Below the pieces are notes generated by a model, which was not told the origin of the DNA, made no database searches, and was given only the letters and a program-made list of their open reading frames with translations. A program made the translations under genes and the position numbers. This document shows, piece after piece, positions 29,478 to 37,311 of a stretch of 64,000 nucleotides of DNA. The DNA comes from Blastococcus sp. TF02-8 (GTDB taxonomy: Bacteria; Actinomycetota; Actinomycetes; Mycobacteriales; Geodermatophilaceae), in contig NZ_QOHK01000007.1 of assembly GCF_003319175.1 (NCBI RefSeq), positions 124,001 through 188,000 of the forward strand. Direction: 5' to 3'. The number at the start of each line of letters is the position of its first letter. Position 1 is the first letter of the stretch.

Positions 29478-30473
29478 TCATGTGTCGAGGAAGTCCCATT
29501 CGCTGCCGAGGACCCAGCGCAGGGTCGAAAGCTTGCCGTTGAGCATCCCGAGCTCGAAATCCGTGTACGGGCCCAGCTGACCAGGCTCTGTGTTCAGCCC
29601 CTCAACACGCCGGCGCCCTGGCCCTGCAATCGCGAGTAGGCGCTCCAGCTCGGCGTCGTCCCCAGCGTCCTCGAGCCGGTACTCGTGCTGGAGGGAACGG
29701 TGGTACCAGATGCGGTCGAACAGCTCCCGTTCTGCCTCCACGATCTCGTCCAGCCGTCGGGGCTCCTCCTCGAAGTAGGTCTCCGCGAACAACTCCTCGA
29801 TCTCGTCGCCGAAGTAGTCCAGGAGGACCTGATTGAGGCCGTCGACTCCCAGCCCGTACGTCGACCCCTCCGCTGCGAACAGACCGGCGAGGTCAGGATG
29901 CGGCTGCCGCATGTCTCCGGCGGGCAAGGAGAAGTCGTCGCTGTTGCTCGTGATAAATGCGTGCGGCTCGTGGTCCAGGTCGACGCCGCGGAGAGTCGTT
30001 TCGTAGAGCTCGATGAGCAAGGCGTCGGCGACACTATTGCGGGACCGGTGGAACGGCGCCTGCTTCGACAGCCCGCGCTCGACCACCCCGCGCTTCTCTT
30101 CGTCCCCTGGCTCGAGGCCACGGCCGGCTCGGAGCAGGTCGAGCACCTCGTCGAAGTTGCGGGTCGTCATGGCTCCGATGAGCGGCGCATGGCGGGCAAG
30201 GTCCGTGATGACCTTGAGCGCCTGCTCGTTGTCCGAGCCGCCGTAGTCGTCGAGGTCTTGCTTGATAAGCCTGAACCGCTGGGCGATGCTCGCTGTCATC
30301 GAAGTCTCAACCCGATCTCGGTTCCGCTCGAACTCGTCGATGACGAGTCGTGGGACGAGCAGCTCGACCCGCCCCTGGTGAACGAGTACTCGGAGCGCGA
30401 CGATCCAGCGCTGCCCGTCGCGGCGCTTGCACAGGTCCAGCCAGGTGGAGGTGTCAACGAGCAGATGGAGCAC
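29478..30473 (-). CDS. PIN-domain protein
   Basis: 331 residues from GTG 30473. The N-terminal domain has the acidic residues expected of a PIN ribonuclease: Asp7 in LLVDTSTWLDL, Glu in LVIDEFERNRD, Asp in SVADALLIE and a terminal SNSDDF. The C-terminal half is helical and acidic, resembling DUF4935-type PIN proteins. No antitoxin gene is adjacent, so it is not a classic VapBC pair. It lies just inside the left end of the island, where defence or maintenance genes often sit. TAGGGT on the minus strand about 5 bp before the GTG would allow a leaderless transcript. Confidence 0.72.
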   Translation of the reverse strand: MLHLLVDTSTWLDLCKRRDGQRWIVALRVLVHQGRVELLVPRLVIDEFERNRDRVETSMTASIAQRFRLIKQDLDDYGGSDNEQALKVITDLARHAPLIGAMTTRNFDEVLDLLRAGRGLEPGDEEKRGVVERGLSKQAPFHRSRNSVADALLIELYETTLRGVDLDHEPHAFITSNSDDFSLPAGDMRQPHPDLAGLFAAEGSTYGLGVDGLNQVLLDYFGDEIEELFAETYFEEEPRRLDEIVEAERELFDRIWYHRSLQHEYRLEDAGDDAELERLLAIAGPGRRRVEGLNTEPGQLGPYTDFELGMLNGKLSTLRWVLGSEWDFLDT

Positions 30474-30971
30474 GCCCCACCCTATGGCCTACCCCGGAGG
30501 CGACCTGGCCCAGTTGACCGAGGAACAGAAAGCTCAGCGAGCGGCCGCCCGGCGCCCACACTGCCAGGGCGGCTTGAGGGGGTCCGGGGGTGTTCACTGA
30601 AGTACATCCCCGCAGTTCAGGCGCACGCACGGTCAGAGGCGGACCCTTCCGAACACCCCTGAACGCACTCCTTTGGCCACCACGGTGGCACCAAGAGTGG
30701 TCGTGTCGGGGACGCGGTACCAGCCACTGAACACTGCATGCCTAAGCGCCGCTGCGTCAGGTGCCTGACACAGGCAACCTTCGCTCGGGTCGCTACGCCG
30801 AGAGCTCTCGACCGTCGGCACGACTTCTCTGTCGTCGTTCAGGCCGCCAGTACCGGCGGCCTGCGGGCGCTGCGCACTGTCGTCTCCGGGCTGCCGGCCC
30901 GACTTCCCCACGGGACGGACCGCGCTGTGCGCCCGCTGACCGGCCGCGTGTTTGGTGCGGCCGATCCGACG
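30474..30971. other. 498-bp region without a supported gene
   Basis: Only short frames without ribosome-binding sites or recognisable domains occur. A 14-bp perfect palindrome (GCCACCACGGTGGC) lies at 30676-30689. Base composition is less GC-skewed than in the flanking genes. I see nothing else. Confidence 0.5.
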
Positions 30972-31706
30972 TCAGTCCTGGCCGCCGCGCTGGACCTCGT
31001 CGACCAGCTCTGCGGCGATGTCGCGCAGCTTGCGGTTGCTCAGCTGGGACTGCTTCGACAGGAGATCGAAGGCGGCGTCGGCGGACATGCCCGGGTGACG
31101 GGCCATGAGGATGCCCTTCGCCTGGTCGATGACCGCCCGGGATTCCAGGGCGCGCTGCAGGTTGGCCGCCAGGGTCGCGGTGCTGGCGTAGACGCCGGCG
31201 TTGGCCACGGCCACCGCCGCGTAGGAGGCGAACGCGGTGGCCAGTTCCTGCGTCGCCTCGTCGAACGGGACGTCGTCGGTGCCGTACAAGTTGAGCGCCC
31301 CGATGGTCTGGCGCTGCACGGGCAGACCGATCGACATCGTGTGCCGGACGCCTTTGCGAGCGGCGGCGCGGGCGAAGTCGGGATAACGGCGGCTGTGGGC
31401 GGTGTCGTCGATGGTGATGGTCGTGCCGGACGTCGCGGCGTCCATGCACGGCCCGAACCCGGCCTCGTACTGGCGGTCGAGCTGAGCGGCCAGCGGCCCG
31501 GTGAAGGCCGCGCTGGCCACCTCGCCGTCCTGCAGGAGGGTGACCGACACGTCGGCGGCCCCGGGGATGGTCTGCTTGGCCAGCTGGGCGACCCGTTCGA
31601 GGGTCGCCGACAGCGGCTGCTCACCGAGCATGATCTTGCTCAGTTCGGCGAAGGCGGCGCGGGGGTCGCGCGGCGGTTCGATGTCGCCCGGGTCAGGCGT
31701 GGACAC
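30972..31706 (-). CDS. GAF-ANTAR transcription antiterminator
   Basis: 244 residues. A GAF sensor domain (about 25-170, with the conserved GFGPCMDAA segment) is followed by an ANTAR RNA-binding domain (about 175-238: SRAVIDQAKGILMARHPGM, AFDLLSKQSQLSNRKLRDIA). ANTAR proteins bind paired hairpins in nascent RNA and prevent termination; the GAF domain usually senses a small ligand or redox state. A near-relative is encoded divergently 208 bp away. Confidence 0.88.
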   Translation of the reverse strand: MSTPDPGDIEPPRDPRAAFAELSKIMLGEQPLSATLERVAQLAKQTIPGAADVSVTLLQDGEVASAAFTGPLAAQLDRQYEAGFGPCMDAATSGTTITIDDTAHSRRYPDFARAAARKGVRHTMSIGLPVQRQTIGALNLYGTDDVPFDEATQELATAFASYAAVAVANAGVYASTATLAANLQRALESRAVIDQAKGILMARHPGMSADAAFDLLSKQSQLSNRKLRDIAAELVDEVQRGGQD

Positions 31707-31914
31707 GGCGGTCTCGGCTCTAGGACGGACTGCGGGATCGCACCTCGCGACAGTCCAAGATTGGCGTCACCGGTCGTCCACGAGCGGACGGGCGGGACGA
31801 GGAACCGGGGGCCGAGTTCGGCAGCGTCCGGGGTCCGGTCATCGGGACGGCGCCAACTCGCCGTGAGCGTGTGACCGCCTGGTTCCCCACACTCTACGCG
31901 CACGCGGCACTCGA

Positions 31915-32649
31915 ATGTCCACATCGGCGCCCGCCGACCACCCTGCCCAATGGGAACGTCGAGCGGCTGGCTCTCCGCCGTCGCAGCGCGCACACTGGCG
32001 TCACCAGCCGCGAACCCGGATCGGGATGGCGGCCGGTGTCAATCTCATCCCCGGGGTCGCGGAGGCCTCGGTCAGCCTCATCGCCAACGACAAGGCCACG
32101 ACAGCCGCCTACACCGGCAGGCTCGCCCTCGACCTCGACGAGACGCAGTACGGCCGCGGCTACGGCCCGTGCCTGGAGGCGGCTGTCGGCGAGGAGATCA
32201 GGGAGATCACTGACGCCCGCGAGGAGACGCGCTGGCCCGACTACGCCGGGATCTGCGTCGAACGCGGATCGCTGAGCTCCCTGTCGGTGCCCGTGCCGGT
32301 GCGCGAAGGCATCCACGGTGGCCTCAACCTCTACGCGGTAGAGGCCCACGCCTTCGACGACGACGCCAAAGGCGCGGCCCGAACGTTCGCCTCCTACGCC
32401 GCCGTCGCGGTCCACAACATGCACCTCTACGACAGCGCCCGCGAGCTGGCCGAAAACCTCGACATCGCGATGCGCACCCGTGCCGTCATCGAACAGGCCA
32501 AAGGCATCCCGATGAGCCAACGACGCTGCGACGCGACGGAGGCGTTCGATCTCCTCGCCGCCGCCTCACAGCGGTCCAACCGCAAGCTGCGCGACATCGC
32601 GCAGGGAATCGTCGACGGTGTCGCCGGTCAGGACAGGCACCAGAACTGA
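31915..32649 (+). CDS. GAF-ANTAR regulator, N-terminus uncertain
   Basis: 244 residues as drawn from ATG 31915. The GAF part (from VNLIPGVAEASVSLIAND; YGPCLEAAVG) and the ANTAR part (TRAVIEQAKGIPMSQRRCDA, LLAAASQRSNRKLRDIAQGI) are clear. The first ~40 residues are basic, do not look like the usual helical lead-in, and may reflect a frameshift or a later start (ATG 32026). In the ANTAR core the usual GILM is GIPM. Paralogue of the divergent gene. Confidence 0.75.
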   Translation: MSTSAPADHPAQWERRAAGSPPSQRAHWRHQPRTRIGMAAGVNLIPGVAEASVSLIANDKATTAAYTGRLALDLDETQYGRGYGPCLEAAVGEEIREITDAREETRWPDYAGICVERGSLSSLSVPVPVREGIHGGLNLYAVEAHAFDDDAKGAARTFASYAAVAVHNMHLYDSARELAENLDIAMRTRAVIEQAKGIPMSQRRCDATEAFDLLAAASQRSNRKLRDIAQGIVDGVAGQDRHQN

Positions 32650-32684
32650 ACGACACCTGTCGGGACCGCCGAGCGCTGACTGCA

Positions 32685-33368
32685 TCACCCGGTCTCGCCG
32701 GTGTCAGCGTGCGCTGCGCCGACCGGCTTGGATTCCGGCGATCCACGCTGGCGCAAGTACACCGACAACACCGCCATCGACCCGACGGCCAGCATCTCCG
32801 ACTGCCAGTTCTGGAAGGAGCGGTTCCAGAAGTCGGCCTCGCCGAGGTAGCCGACCCAGCTCACCGGGTCCTGCTTGTCGGCCAGCTGCTCGCTGTTGTA
32901 GGCAGCCCAGCCGGCAATCGAGGACGCCGCCCAGGTGAGCAGGAAGATCCCGCCCATCACCAGCCCGAGGGAGCGGGAGAAGACCGTCGTCCGCCAGCCG
33001 CCGGCGCGCACCCACGCCGGGGAGTCCGCCCGAGCGTGGGCGCCCACCCGCTGTTCCTCGTCGGACTCCATGCCCTCGTCGCCCGGCTCCTTGGACTCCG
33101 CCGAGCCTCGCTGCACGAGCCACACCGTGGCGAAGATGTAGAGGAAGAACTGCAGGTACTCCGACTGCCAGTTCTCCATCACGTCGACTCCGAACGACGA
33201 CGACGTCACGTAATCCAGGAAGGAAACCGGCTCCAGGCCGTTGGCGACCTGCTGCGCGTTGTAGTCCGCCGTCCCCGAGATCGCCTGGCCGACCAGGGTG
33301 AGGACGAAAAGCCCGCCGAACGCCAGGCCGAGGGCGTTGTCCTTCACGAAGCCGCGGCGGCCGGTCAT
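32685..33368 (-). CDS. DUF6766-type membrane protein
   Basis: 227 residues with about four transmembrane helices in two halves; each half has a hydrophobic hairpin around a NWQSE motif (ENWQSEYLQF and QNWQSEMLAV), which marks an internal duplication. A charged linker with GDEGMESDEEQR separates the halves. I recognise it as DUF6766, of unknown function. Its ATG overlaps the stop of the small membrane peptide gene, making it the last gene of a three-gene coupled operon. Confidence 0.78.
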   Translation of the reverse strand: MTGRRGFVKDNALGLAFGGLFVLTLVGQAISGTADYNAQQVANGLEPVSFLDYVTSSSFGVDVMENWQSEYLQFFLYIFATVWLVQRGSAESKEPGDEGMESDEEQRVGAHARADSPAWVRAGGWRTTVFSRSLGLVMGGIFLLTWAASSIAGWAAYNSEQLADKQDPVSWVGYLGEADFWNRSFQNWQSEMLAVGSMAVLSVYLRQRGSPESKPVGAAHADTGETG

Positions 33369-33457
33369 CGCCCCATCAGCCCCAGCAGGGTGACGTAGGC
33401 GACTCCGAGGAGGATCACCGTCGGGTAGATGACGTACAGCCGGTGGACGCCTCTCAT
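33365..33457 (-). CDS. 30-residue single-helix membrane peptide
   Basis: Minus-strand frame of 31 codons starting MRGVHRLYVIY and continuing as a single hydrophobic helix (VILLGVAYVTLLGLM), ending in GR. It is locked between its neighbours: its ATG overlaps the lipoprotein stop (ATGA) and its stop overlaps the DUF6766 ATG (ATGA). The double overlap is strong evidence of translation. Too short for ordinary gene callers. A role as a small subunit or regulator of the DUF6766 protein is inferred. Confidence 0.72.
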   Translation of the reverse strand: MRGVHRLYVIYPTVILLGVAYVTLLGLMGR

Positions 33458-33849
33458 GGCCCCTCTACCTCGCAGTCGTAGGGCGCCTCACCACGCGACT
33501 CGCAGGCGGCCGCCACCACCCCCCAGCCATTGGGGGTCTCGGTCAGGAACACGGCGTCCCCGGTCATCCGCACTTGGGCGTTGCCGCCCCAGATCTCCAC
33601 GGACTCGACGGTGCCGCCGTCCATCGGTAGCTCTCCGAGGACGTCAGGGCAGGGCGCCGACTCCTGGGACTCCAGCGCTTCACGCGTGGCCGGGGCCAGG
33701 AGGTCGCACCGGTCGTCCGGCGTCGCGGCTGGGTCGACGAACGCCGCCGCGACGTCGCGGACGTCGCCCTCCTGCGTGCTCGCACATCCCCCGAGAGCCA
33801 GCACCGCCGCCGCGGCGGCCAGCCCTGCGCGCAACACCGAGCCGGTCAC
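33454..33849 (-). CDS. small predicted lipoprotein
   Basis: 131 residues from GTG 33849, preceded by GAGGAG. The signal peptide ends in the lipobox LGGC (Cys22). The mature part has four further cysteines (CDLL, CPDV, CES, CEV) that could form two disulfides, plus a hydrolytic-looking but unassigned beta-rich core (VESVEIWGGNAQVRM, NGWGVVAAAC). Family not recognised. First gene of the lipoprotein/peptide/DUF6766 operon, with a stress-type promoter 58 bp upstream. Confidence 0.75.
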   Translation of the reverse strand: MTGSVLRAGLAAAAAVLALGGCASTQEGDVRDVAAAFVDPAATPDDRCDLLAPATREALESQESAPCPDVLGELPMDGGTVESVEIWGGNAQVRMTGDAVFLTETPNGWGVVAAACESRGEAPYDCEVEGP

Positions 33850-33906
33850 GCCGGTCTCCTCTCGCGGGCAGCACGCCGCCGGCTGGGTCGCCCGCGTGGC
33901 CTGCGG

Positions 33907-33933
33907 CTACCCGTTCGCGGCTGACGGGCAAAC
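33907..33933 (-). promoter_or_regulatory. SigB/SigF-type promoter of the lipoprotein operon
   Basis: On the minus strand GTTT (33930-33933), 17 bases, then GGGTAG (33907-33912). It matches the actinobacterial general-stress consensus GTTT-N15-17-GGGTA. The -10 ends 58 bp before the GTG at 33849. Confidence 0.62.
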
Positions 33934-34068
33934 GGCCCTCGTCCGGTCGGGCGTCCTTCCCTTCCGCGATGGTGCCGCTCCACCTCCAAGCACCGATCAG
34001 CAGGCGGATCACCGCCACGCCGAGTCCACGAAGTCGTGGGTGGCGCGGCGCCGTCCACGCGGGAGAGC

Positions 34069-34185
34069 CGCGACGTGCCCGACGTCGCCGCCGCGGTGAT
34101 GCGGCTGGCGTCGGGGGCCGTCGGGACGGTGAGCACCTCCTGCGTGCTCCCGGGCGCCGGCGGCGGTCGGCTCAGGAGTGGTCGC
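34069..34185 (+). pseudogene. fragment of a Gfo/Idh/MocA-family oxidoreductase
   Basis: The plus-strand frame reads PDVAAAVMRLASGAVGTVST followed by SCVLPG, the beta-sheet segment found in the C-terminal domain of Gfo/Idh/MocA dehydrogenases. No Rossmann domain precedes it and no full frame follows. I take it as a decayed remnant. Confidence 0.45.
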
Positions 34186-35085
34186 CGACGGGGGACGGCC
34201 GTACATCTCAGCGAGACCATGCTGCGCGTGCGCGCACCTCGTGCGACTTCTGCCTGCCCGTTGACCGTCCTCTCGTGGCGGCTGGGCGCCTTGCCGCCGA
34301 CCGACTTGTGGTGGGGCTACGCCGGTCTCGTTGGAGCTCAGCCGCGCTCCGCACTCGCTGCTTACCTGGTCGGCGGTGCCGCTTGGTCGGACGCTGAGCA
34401 CGACTTCGCCCAGACGCTCAACGAGAACCTTCGGGATCTGGGCAGCTGCAGCCTGGTCCCACACCGCGAACACCAGGACGCCTGATAGCGGAATCGCCGG
34501 CCGGAGAGTGCCCGATGACGACTGCAGGGACAGCGTCGCGAATAGCACCAGCGGCCGAACGGACGCTCGCTGAGTCTGTTCCCGCATGCATCCGAGCTGG
34601 CACAGCTGCACCCGGCCCGGACTGCACGGCGCCGAATGAGCTGGGACGCTTCGACAACCGTGCGCACAGGGCCCTCCTCCGCCGCGGTCAACCGGACTCC
34701 GAGCTCGACGCGCCCGGGGGCGTGGCGGCGGGGCAACGCCACCACCGGTGGGGTCGACTTGGAGATCCGATGTCCCGTGGTCCCACGTGGCCCCAACCGG
34801 TGAAGCGGGACCCGCGCAGCCATGGCATAGCGCAAGGCGCCATTCCTGGTCCCCGTGACGCGGATGAGCGGCCCATCGTGCGGTCCTCCTGATGGAGCTG
34901 CCCGCGCGGTGGCGGCAATCGGCTGGACGATACCCGTCAGGCTCCGCTGCTGAAGGTTCCGGCGCAAGGCCGGGTCAGCTCCGCCAGCGGGTGTCACGAC
35001 CCTGCCCGTCGACCCTGCTCAGCACCAGTTGCCCGTGGCGGGCAGGCTGGCCCCAGTGGCCGTGACGGGGACACCGGAGGCAGGA
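34186..35085. other. 900-bp region without a supported gene
   Basis: Several open frames overlap on both strands but none has a domain, a ribosome-binding site or consistent coding character. It looks like decayed coding DNA between two pseudogenes. GGAGGCAGGA at 35076-35085 is the ribosome-binding site of the following SDR pseudogene. Confidence 0.5.
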
Positions 35086-35838
35086 ATGAGCAATTCACCT
35101 CGGCTGCGTGAGCGCATCGCGTTGGTGACCGGCGGCAGCAGCCGTCTGGGCCGAGCCACAGCTCTGGCACTGGCTGCCGACGTCGCCGACGTCGCGGTTC
35201 TGGCCCGCGGATCCACCGACCTGGAGGAGACCGCGGAGCAGGTGCGGGCCGCAGGGGTCCGCGCGAGAGCGGTCGTGGTGGACCTCGCCGATGCCAAGGC
35301 GATCGAGTGGGCGATGGGCCAGGTGCGCGCTGACCTGGGCACCGTCGACCTCCTGGTCAACGCGGCCGGGACTGATGTGCCCGGTCCCGTGGTCGAGCTC
35401 GACGTCGCGGCCTGGGCCAGGGTGCTCGCGGTCAATCTGCGCGCGTCATTCTTGCTGGCCAAGGCGGTCTGGCCGGACATGCGCGACAACGGCGGAGGAC
35501 CCATCGTCAACGTGTCCTCGGTGGCCGGCCGGCGCGGCTGGGCGAACGCCGCGGCCTACTGCTAGGCCAAGTTCGGGCTCACCGGTCTCACCCAGGCACG
35601 CGGCCAAAGGCAGGCCGCACCGCATCCGCGCCTGTGTCTTGTATCCCGGCGCCATGGACACCAGCTGGGGGTCTGGTCACCGGAAGATCGGGCCGGCTCC
35701 GCTGAGCCGGCCCTGTCCGCCGACGCGCTGGCTCCCGATCAGGTCACCCGACTGATCAGCTGGGTCGCCTCCACCCCACCGGACGTGGTGCTCAACGAGG
35801 TCACCATCACCCCACTGCTCGAGCGGGGATGGCCGTAG
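35086..35838 (+). pseudogene. SDR-family oxidoreductase, disrupted
   Basis: Begins at ATG 35086 with a good ribosome-binding site and the Rossmann motif TGGSSRLGRA, then NAAG and the catalytic Ser and Tyr region (VNVSSVAGRR, AAYC). The frame is broken by TAG at 35563-35565 inside the YxxxK motif (YC-stop-AKFGLTGLTQ), then by two compensating frameshifts around the segment HRIRACVLYPGAMDTSWG. It ends at 35836-35838 after LLERGWP. Full-length SDR (about 250 codons) but non-functional. Confidence 0.85.
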
Positions 35839-36166
35839 GGATACGAAGGTGCATCGACATCGCGGCCACAACAACGGCGAGCCCGGTCCTGGCTCTGACG
35901 TCAGGCCACTCCGCGACCCCGAAGCGGGCGATGCGGGGGATGTACCTGGCCCGCAGGATCTGCCGCTAGTTGTCGTGGCCGTAACCCACGGTCGGCGAGA
36001 ACCTCGCGCGGCCCGAGACGCAGCGGGGAGCAGGGGACAGCGTCGGCGTCCATATCGCGCGCCTCGGCCTCGGCGATGCGCCCGGTAGCGGCGGTCCCGC
36101 AGTCGGAGCAGCACAGCCAGCAGGGTGCCGGTCAGGACCCGGGGACTGCTCAGCGGCGCGGCTCGC
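35839..36166. other. 328-bp region without a supported gene
   Basis: Between the SDR pseudogene and the YaaH-type gene. Short frames only. I see no promoter, repeat or hairpin that I can support. Confidence 0.5.
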
Positions 36167-36826
36167 TCAGAGCTGCGGTCGAATCCCCGCCTCTCGAGCC
36201 AGCGCGTCGGGCTCGAGCGACCCCTCGCCGCGGGCCGCGGCCTCGGCCGGACCGTGCCGGCCGGCTGGGAGGACGGTCCTCCCGCGGGCCCCCTCGAGTT
36301 CGAGAGCCAGGGCCGCGTAGAGGGCCAGCACCGCGAGGGCCAGGCCCACCCAGCCGGCCGTCGTCTTCCAGCTCGCAGACCCGGTGAGCTCGTAGGCGCC
36401 GGTGACCAGGAAGCGGATGCCGGCCAGCGCCATGACGGCGGCCGGGACGAGCTTGGAGATACCGGCGGACGCGGGGACGAACATCGAGATCCCCGCAACG
36501 ATCAGGAGGACTCCGAGGCCCTTGCTGGCGGTGCCGGGCGGGGAGGTCACGGTGGTGAGCCCGACGACCGCCCACGTGCCACTGAGGACGCCCATCCCGG
36601 TGGCGGCCACCGGGTCGCGCGCCAGGAAGCCGATGACCGCCGCGGTGAGCTGCAGCGGCACGGTCGCGACCAGCGCGGTGAGGGCGGCCACCCGGCCCTC
36701 GGTGGGCGGGATCCAGCCGAGCTGGACGGTGGCGAAAACCGTTGTGGCCAGGGCCAGGGCGAGGAAGCCGAGTGGCAGCGGTGTGGCCAGCGGTCGGAGG
36801 ACGACGCGGGTCTGCGGGGTGGTCAT
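36167..36826 (-). CDS. GPR1/FUN34/YaaH-type transporter
   Basis: 219 residues with about six transmembrane helices (12-195) and a charged C-terminal tail. The N-terminus PLATPLPLGFLALALATTVF and the conserved spacing resemble the acetate/succinate uptake family (SatP/YaaH). It lies 2 bp after the helical partner gene, so it ends the operon molybdopterin oxidoreductase-helical protein-transporter. Import of a small carboxylate or its release is possible; the link to the oxidoreductase is inferred. Confidence 0.6.
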   Translation of the reverse strand: MTTPQTRVVLRPLATPLPLGFLALALATTVFATVQLGWIPPTEGRVAALTALVATVPLQLTAAVIGFLARDPVAATGMGVLSGTWAVVGLTTVTSPPGTASKGLGVLLIVAGISMFVPASAGISKLVPAAVMALAGIRFLVTGAYELTGSASWKTTAGWVGLALAVLALYAALALELEGARGRTVLPAGRHGPAEAAARGEGSLEPDALAREAGIRPQL

Positions 36827-36828
36827 GG

Positions 36829-37311
36829 TCAGCTCACCAGGGCCTGGGTCGCGGACTCCTTGAGCTTGGCGTTGGCCCAGCGCATCTGCCGCAACGTGTC
36901 GGGGTGGCAGCGCTCGGCCAGGCCGAGCAGCTCCCGCTTCCGGGCGCCCTGCGCCGCCTGCGCCAGCAGCTCCCAGTCCAGGGAGACCCCAGCCGCCTCC
37001 CGGTGCACGTGCCGCAGGTCGGCGAGCAGAAGCAGCCCAGGTTCGGGACGACGACCGAGCAGATCCGAGGTCGCCTGCTGGAGCTTCTCGAGGATGCCCG
37101 GCTCGCCCTCGGGCTCGGCATCCAGGTCGACGCCGAAGTCGGCGCCGATGCGGGCGAGCTCGGCGACGTGCCGCTGCGACCAGCCGGCGATGTCGCGGGC
37201 CACGTAGAAGACCTCGTGGTCGGCCTTGTGCCGGTCGGAGACGGCCAGCAGTACCCGGGCCAGGTGGTTCTCCGACCGGTGCAGCTCCTCGATGGCCAGT
37301 CCCAGTTTCAT
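36829..37311 (-). CDS. helical, ferritin-like partner of the molybdopterin oxidoreductase
   Basis: 160 residues, almost entirely helical, with His and Glu clusters (EELHRSENHLARV; DHEVFYVARDIAGWSQRHV; LLLADLRHVHREAAG) that could bind metal. No signal peptide. Its ATG overlaps the stop of the upstream oxidoreductase gene (ATGA), so production is coupled. I recall similar small proteins next to this oxidoreductase subfamily in other actinobacteria, which would make it a subunit or maturation factor; no function is established. Confidence 0.68.
   Translation of the reverse strand: MKLGLAIEELHRSENHLARVLLAVSDRHKADHEVFYVARDIAGWSQRHVAELARIGADFGVDLDAEPEGEPGILEKLQQATSDLLGRRPEPGLLLLADLRHVHREAAGVSLDWELLAQAAQGARKRELLGLAERCHPDTLRQMRWANAKLKESATQALVS

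Noticed and set aside
34515-34892. Open frames between the lipoprotein and SDR genes
   Set aside because: No domain, no start signal and overlapping frames on both strands; treated as non-coding.
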